From positions 1 to 40,366 of the forward strand of contig QKCF01000079.1 of NCBI GenBank assembly GCA_003246935.1: DNA of 40,366 nt, written 5' to 3'. A program made the position numbers and the translations under genes. Source of the stretch: Sunxiuqinia sp. (GTDB taxonomy: Bacteria; Bacteroidota; Bacteroidia; Bacteroidales; Prolixibacteraceae). Under the pieces are notes generated by a model. The model ran no database searches, was not told where the DNA came from, and saw only the letters and a program-made list of their open reading frames with translations. The stretch's first letter is position 1, and each line of letters opens with the position of its first letter. Positions 35,593 through 40,366 of this stretch are shown piece by piece.

Positions 35593-37533
35593 ATGAAGGG
35601 AATATCTCTGTTTATCTTTTGTTTGTTTCTTATTGCGGAAGCATGTACACCCAAGAACATTAAATTCTCAGACGAAGAAAAGGATTTATTTTTAAAATCA
35701 GCGCAAACAATAAATGACCAAATAATCTCCACTAAAATTACGCTATTGCGTTGCTCATTGGATTCAATCGAAACGATCAACAGGATAATTTCCGATTGTA
35801 GTTACAAGACAATTAATGATTCGTCAAAGAAAAAGCTAAATTCACTATTGTCAAATCAAACAGCAAAGCCCCATGTCCTTATTGACAAGGAGTATATATC
35901 CTCTAGCTTCCTTCAGGCCCAGGATAGTTTAGCTTTTTGGGCATTATCCAAGTCTGAGTGGAGAAATGAAATTTCTGTTAACGACTTTGTTGAGTATATT
36001 CTCCCTTACAAGCAAGAATTAGAATTTGTTGACAATTGGAGGGATTCGCTTTTATCAAGTTATTCCAATTTGGTTTTGCAACAACCTATTCTTAATAATT
36101 TAGATAGCCTGTACTCTTTTCTCCGGAATGGTATCTTTTGGTCTCTATCAAGCAAATTCGAAATAAAGAGTTTGTATCCGTCTGAAAGCAATTTTACGTG
36201 GCTTAATTACAGCGCAGAAGGTGATTGTGTTGCCAGAAGCCGATTAATGATTTATTACTTGAGAGCTGCTGGTGCTCCAGCGACTTTCGACTACATTCCA
36301 GCATGGGGAAATAGGACTTATGCCAGACATGCTTATGTAGGACTCGCAAACAAAAAGATTCAGGTTGACAAATTACTAGATAACGCTAATGACACATTGA
36401 ATTTAGTTGATAACCTGAATGCAGCGATGCAGCCCAAAAACAGACCTAATTTTCACAACGATGAGATTCCTCCTTACTTGACTATCCAGTACGAAAAAAC
36501 TATTCCTAAGGTCTATCGTCGGACATGGAGCATCCAGCCGGAAATAGCGCAAATAATGAATAGAGTGCCGAAAGATCAGTTATATACAAAATTAATTCAA
36601 CCCAATATGCTGGATGTAACCCAAGAATATTTAGTGACCGCAAGTATAGATATGTGGCATAATCCTTTTGAAGGGGTTAAAATCGGCTATCTCGCTACTT
36701 TCGATACTAATGGATGGCGCCCAGTTAGTTTTGCTCCATTTAATTCGCTCGGAGTTGCTCAATTTAGGAAACTGGGAAAAAATATTCTTTACATGCCGAT
36801 GGCCTGTAATAGGCAAGATTTGATTCCAATTGGTAGACCGTTTATTTTAGACAGCCTAGGTCGAAAACGTGAGTTAAAATGCAATATAAATAACAAAATC
36901 AATATGAAACTTTTTCGAAAATATCCACTGTTCTCATATACTGCATCTCATGTTAAAAGTTTAAAAGATTGCATTATTTGGGGCTCGAATGATCGGGAGT
37001 TTGAGACGAAGGAACAACTTGCCATAGTCGACAAATATCCCTTTTTTGTCGAGCAATTTGAAATTAAAACAAACAATAGATATCGGTTCATAAAATTAGG
37101 ATCGAGCAAAAATAAGAAAATCCGACTGGCCTATTTGACTTGCTTTTCGGATAGTGGTGGCAATAAAATACAACATTTTGATGCTCGTTTTCTTAACGGA
37201 GAATTAGATGAAAGATTCCAAAGACTATATGAAAATAATTTTGATAGTTATCTGGTAAGTAATGAATTTGTAATGGATCTAGGAAAGCCTACTCAGATAA
37301 CAGAAGTTCAATTGTGTCCAAGAAATGATACTAATTATATTATCCCAGGAAACAATTATGAATTATTATTCTGGAATGACGGATGGCATTCCGCTGGGCA
37401 AAAAAAGGCGACTGACTATTTTCTCAATTATGAGGACATCCCGTCTGAAACGATATATTGGCTTAGGTGTTTAACAGAAGGAAAAGAAGAAAGAGTATTT
37501 ACATACGAAAATGGGAAACAAATTTGGTGGTAG
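35593..37533 (+). CDS. Transglutaminase-like (cysteine-protease fold) lipoprotein
   Basis: Lipobox-like IAEACTP; WLNYSAEGDCVARSRLMIYYLRAAGAPATFDYIPAWGNRTYARHAYVGLANK (Cys and His motifs). Confidence 0.72.
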   Translation: MKGISLFIFCLFLIAEACTPKNIKFSDEEKDLFLKSAQTINDQIISTKITLLRCSLDSIETINRIISDCSYKTINDSSKKKLNSLLSNQTAKPHVLIDKEYISSSFLQAQDSLAFWALSKSEWRNEISVNDFVEYILPYKQELEFVDNWRDSLLSSYSNLVLQQPILNNLDSLYSFLRNGIFWSLSSKFEIKSLYPSESNFTWLNYSAEGDCVARSRLMIYYLRAAGAPATFDYIPAWGNRTYARHAYVGLANKKIQVDKLLDNANDTLNLVDNLNAAMQPKNRPNFHNDEIPPYLTIQYEKTIPKVYRRTWSIQPEIAQIMNRVPKDQLYTKLIQPNMLDVTQEYLVTASIDMWHNPFEGVKIGYLATFDTNGWRPVSFAPFNSLGVAQFRKLGKNILYMPMACNRQDLIPIGRPFILDSLGRKRELKCNINNKINMKLFRKYPLFSYTASHVKSLKDCIIWGSNDREFETKEQLAIVDKYPFFVEQFEIKTNNRYRFIKLGSSKNKKIRLAYLTCFSDSGGNKIQHFDARFLNGELDERFQRLYENNFDSYLVSNEFVMDLGKPTQITEVQLCPRNDTNYIIPGNNYELLFWNDGWHSAGQKKATDYFLNYEDIPSETIYWLRCLTEGKEERVFTYENGKQIWW

Positions 37534-37766
37534 GGAATTGGTTGGTAACTGGTCGATATATTGGAGTTAGTGTTTTGCATCTTTTATCGACGACATCATC
37601 AGAACAAGAACGAATAATCTTGGCAGTAGTTTCATGGCGTCGTCACTTGATCCCAGATAGGAAATATTTAAGGCAGTGGTTTTGGAATAGTTTGATCAAA
37701 TAATTAGGAGATTGTCTTACACGATATTTTCATCGAGGTTTAAAATCAGGAAAGTTAAATTCGATA

Positions 37767-37798
37767 TTTGCTTGTTTGTTTTGTATTTACTTACTTTG
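37767..37798 (+). promoter_or_regulatory. Bacteroidota-type promoter of the small ORF/GNAT pair
   Basis: TTTG (37767-37770) - 20 nt - TTACTTTG (37791-37798), 20 bp before the ATG at 37818. Confidence 0.4.
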
Positions 37799-37817
37799 CG
37801 TAAAATACTAAGGCATT

Positions 37818-37976
37818 ATGGCTATTGCAATTAAAAGTATACCAACTTTGAAAAGTAAGGATGCAAAGGTCTTTGTGAAAAAGGCCTCGAAAACTTCTGT
37901 TAAACGTGCTTCTGTCAATTTCAGTAAGCAGGTTGAGGTTAGCCATGCCATTTTGAAAAAAGCAAATATGCGCTAA
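37818..37976 (+). CDS. 52-aa basic protein upstream of GNAT, putative antitoxin-like partner
   Basis: MAIAIKSIPTLKSKDAKVFVKKASKTSVKRASVNFSKQVEVSHAILKKANMR*; 10 bp before the GNAT ORF; below the ORF-track size cutoff. Confidence 0.6.
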   Translation: MAIAIKSIPTLKSKDAKVFVKKASKTSVKRASVNFSKQVEVSHAILKKANMR

Positions 37977-37986
37977 AAAAGGCGGT

Positions 37987-38586
37987 ATGGGATTTCTTGC
38001 TGAAAAATGCACCTTTTCCGTATTCGATCAGGAAATTCTGGATACTTCTTATCCTTTCAATTGCGGGCATGCCGATTTAAATGATTTTTTCGCCAACGAT
38101 TCAGTTAATTATTCCAGAGAACTTTTAGGAAAGAGCTATTGTTTTCGGTTAGATGAAAAGCCGGAGATTGTCGTATGTGCTTTTACAATTTCAAACGATA
38201 GTATAAAGGCGAATACGCTTCCCAATAATAGGAAAAAGAAAGTTTCGAAGAAGATTCCAAGGCAAAAGCACTTTAAGAGCTATCCAGCGGTACTTATTGG
38301 CCGCCTCGGCGTGAATACAGATTATAAACGTTTGGGTCTTGGACGCGAATTGATGGATTTTATCAAGGCATGGTTTATTGATACGAATAATAAAACCGGG
38401 TGTCGTTTTGTAGTAGTTGATTCCTATAACGAAGAGGAACCATTGGTTTACTATCAAAAAAACGACTTTGAGTTTCTCTTCTCAACAGAAGAACAGGAAA
38501 AGCAATATATGGGACTAGATAAAGATGACGAACTAAAAACGCGGCTCATGTATTTTGATTTGATTGTTTTGAGTGCATTGCTTTAG
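37987..38586 (+). CDS. GNAT-family N-acetyltransferase
   Basis: FNCGHADLNDFFANDS...AVLIGRLGVNTDYKRLGLGRELMDFIKAWF...VVVDSYNEEEPLVYYQKNDFEFL. Confidence 0.88.
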   Translation: MGFLAEKCTFSVFDQEILDTSYPFNCGHADLNDFFANDSVNYSRELLGKSYCFRLDEKPEIVVCAFTISNDSIKANTLPNNRKKKVSKKIPRQKHFKSYPAVLIGRLGVNTDYKRLGLGRELMDFIKAWFIDTNNKTGCRFVVVDSYNEEEPLVYYQKNDFEFLFSTEEQEKQYMGLDKDDELKTRLMYFDLIVLSALL

Positions 38587-39017
38587 GAGAATCCGTATTC
38601 AACTGTTACGAATTTGCAGGTTGAATTAATAGTATGTGGTGCACTGTAAGAATTATGTGGAAATTGCTTCTCATCTCAGAGCACCCTGGATCACGCACTG
38701 GGTGCCCCTGCAACGTTACACAAGTCCACAAAAATCCCCCAACCACCCGTTTGAGGTGCAAGGCTATGTGTTTTACGGCCATTGCCTGAGGACGCTTCAC
38801 TCCATTCGCTGCAGGACACTTCGGCGCTACGCTATCGCGTAACTGCCTCCGTACCTTCGCTCTTTGCGTTCAGCCACCTCGGCAACCCATGCAAGCTTGC
38901 TACCTCTAATCCATTCCACTCCATTGCATTCCGTTTCATTCCTTTCCGGCAACAAACTTGCCTTTCCCTCCCAAACCAGCGGCAGCCCTGCGGTATTGTC
39001 CATCCCGTAAGGAAGAC

Positions 39018-39095
39018 AATATCAATTCGAACGCTTTATTGATGAGATCCTCGAGTTTCACAACGGTACCTTTGTTGAATATGGAGTGATCCGTA
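39018..39095 (+). pseudogene. Remnant of an AbiEii-like nucleotidyltransferase gene
   Basis: Translates QYQFERFIDEILEFHNGTFVEYGVI, matching QHYFDLEFDEIVEFHNDTFPEHDDI of the intact gene at ~15.27-15.34 kb; DNA shares gatgagatcNtcgagtttcacaacg. Confidence 0.75.
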
Positions 39096-39203
39096 AGAGG
39101 CCGATGGGGAGGTTCCCATTGAATACTGGGCAAAGGGACCGTTACTGCCAGACAAGAAAAAACATAAGGTGCGGAGGTTAGATGTTTTATTCGGCGCAAA
39201 TTT

Positions 39204-39264
39204 CGCGGAGAAAGTTCTGCATGCGGAGAATAAACCTTATATTTGTCGCATAAAATGCGGAGAA
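39204..39264 (+). promoter_or_regulatory. Fic promoter region with three copies of [C/T]GCGGAGAA and a dyad
   Basis: CGCGGAGAA 39204-39212, TGCGGAGAA 39222-39230 and 39256-39264; TATATTTG -7 at 39238-39245; palindrome CGCAT-AAA-ATGCG 39247-39259. Confidence 0.65.
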
Positions 39265-40366
39265 TGAATATCTACTTACACCAGAAAGAAAATTGGACAG
39301 ACTTCACATGGGACAACAAGAAAGTGATGATAAAACTTGGTGAAGCCCGAAACCAACAGGGAAGACTTTTAGGTAGAATGGAATCTCTGGGATTTGATCT
39401 GCAAAATGAGGCGGTTTTAAATACGCTGACATTGGATGTTACTAAATCATCTGAAATTGAGGGCGAGTTTTTGGAAATAGAGCAAGTTCGTTCTTCCATT
39501 GCCCGGCGACTCGGAATTGAGATAGCTGGTTCTGTAGAGTTAGAACGTTATGTTGAAGGAGTCGTTGAAATGATGCTTGATGCTACGCAACGATACGATT
39601 TACCCTTGACAAAGGATAGATTATTTGGGTGGCATGCCGCTTTGTTTCCAACAGGCTGGAGTAATCTTTATAAAATTACGGTTGCCGATTGGCGAAGAGA
39701 TTCAACTGGTCCAATGCAAGTCGTATCAGGACCGATGGGAAAAGAAAAAGTTCACTTTCAAGCGCCTAGTTCTGATAGGATTGAATTTGAAATGAGAAAG
39801 TTTTTAGACTGGTTCGAAAGCGACCATGAAATAGACTTAGTCCTTAAGGCGGCTATTGCTCATTTATGGTTTGTATCTATTCATCCTTTCGACGATGGAA
39901 ATGGACGAATAACAAGAGCAATTATCGATATGATGTTGGCTCGTTCAGATAAGAGTATTAGACGATTCTACAGTATGTCAGCTCAAATTAGAGTTGAAAG
40001 GAAACAGTATTATGAAAAACTTGAAAAAGCTCAAAAAGGAAATTCAGATATCACGGAATGGATTTTATGGTTTTTGGAATGCTTGATTAATGCGATAGAT
40101 TCAACAGAAGAGACATTATCAAAAATTCTACATAAAGCGGAATTTTGGAAATTACATTCCACTACTATTCTCAATGACAGACAACAGAAGATAATTAATC
40201 GACTTCTCGATGGATTTGAAGGAAAGTTGACAACCTCAAAATGGGGGAAAATAAATAAATGTTCTCAAGATACTGCACTTCGTGATATTCAAGACTTGAT
40301 TAAAAAAAATATTTTGCAAAAAGAAGCAAGCGGTGGGCGAAGTACAAATTATGAACTAAAAGAAAT
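39264..40366 (+). CDS. Fic-family protein with N-terminal DUF4172 (3' truncated by window)
   Basis: MNIYLHQKENWTDFTWDNKKVMIKLGEARNQQGRLLGRMESLGF...; Fic motif HPFDDGNGRITRA. Confidence 0.93.
   Translation, partial: MNIYLHQKENWTDFTWDNKKVMIKLGEARNQQGRLLGRMESLGFDLQNEAVLNTLTLDVTKSSEIEGEFLEIEQVRSSIARRLGIEIAGSVELERYVEGVVEMMLDATQRYDLPLTKDRLFGWHAALFPTGWSNLYKITVADWRRDSTGPMQVVSGPMGKEKVHFQAPSSDRIEFEMRKFLDWFESDHEIDLVLKAAIAHLWFVSIHPFDDGNGRITRAIIDMMLARSDKSIRRFYSMSAQIRVERKQYYEKLEKAQKGNSDITEWILWFLECLINAIDSTEETLSKILHKAEFWKLHSTTILNDRQQKIINRLLDGFEGKLTTSKWGKINKCSQDTALRDIQDLIKKNILQKEASGGRSTNYELKE

Noticed and set aside
37467-37703. ORF 37467-37703 overlapping the end of the transglutaminase-like gene
   Set aside because: Overlaps a better-supported CDS in another frame and shows no recognisable features.
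39093-39130. Possible AbiEi C-terminal relic (gatggggaggttcccattgaatactgggcaaagg vs gatggggaagtcgaggtccttgaaatg)
   Set aside because: Similarity is short, needs a gap and would be in the wrong order relative to the AbiEii relic.
38636-39199. ORFs 38636-38842 +, 38782-39042 +, 38606-38800 -, 38936-39199 -
   Set aside because: Overlapping in several frames, no plausible domain, low-complexity; treated as a decayed non-coding region.
1-40366. CRISPR arrays, rRNA, tRNA, complete insertion sequences
   Set aside because: No repeat-spacer pattern, no recognisable rRNA or tRNA sequence and no transposase ORF were seen on either strand.

Overview
Bacteroidota-type window (Prolixibacteraceae/Marinilabiliales-like by gene style; taxonomy is inference). 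(1) 1-7.1 kb is a conserved core: the end of a LytTR protein, a 3 x 105 bp tandem repeat, fmt, a glucosaminidase/LysM protein, cdd, an RluA-family pseudouridine synthase, panB and dnaK. (2) About 7.15-13.7 kb is an integrated mobilizable element (Zn-ribbon/double-HTH protein, tyrosine recombinase, HTH/Xis-like protein, replication-like pair, MobC-like protein, relaxase) with a candidate oriT. It is followed by an AbiEi/AbiEii-type gene pair with a palindromic operator set inside a Bacteroidota promoter. (3) About 15.6-37.5 kb is the most interesting part. It is a large cell-envelope locus with a TPR-TM-HTH regulator, three short NVEALA-like leader peptides, a Wzy/O-antigen-ligase-TPR protein, two parallel [peptide - 6-bladed propeller lipoprotein - thioredoxin-like CxxC protein] modules, an RND-MFP-OMF-RND export core, a DUF1573 lipoprotein, a signal peptidase I and a transglutaminase-like protein. 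I propose it as a candidate peptide export/maturation/sensing system. (4) About 37.8-40.4 kb holds a tiny ORF + GNAT pair (TA-like), a decayed region with an AbiEii-like remnant, and a DUF4172-Fic gene running off the end with a repeated operator motif. All calls come from reading the sequence; no searches were run.
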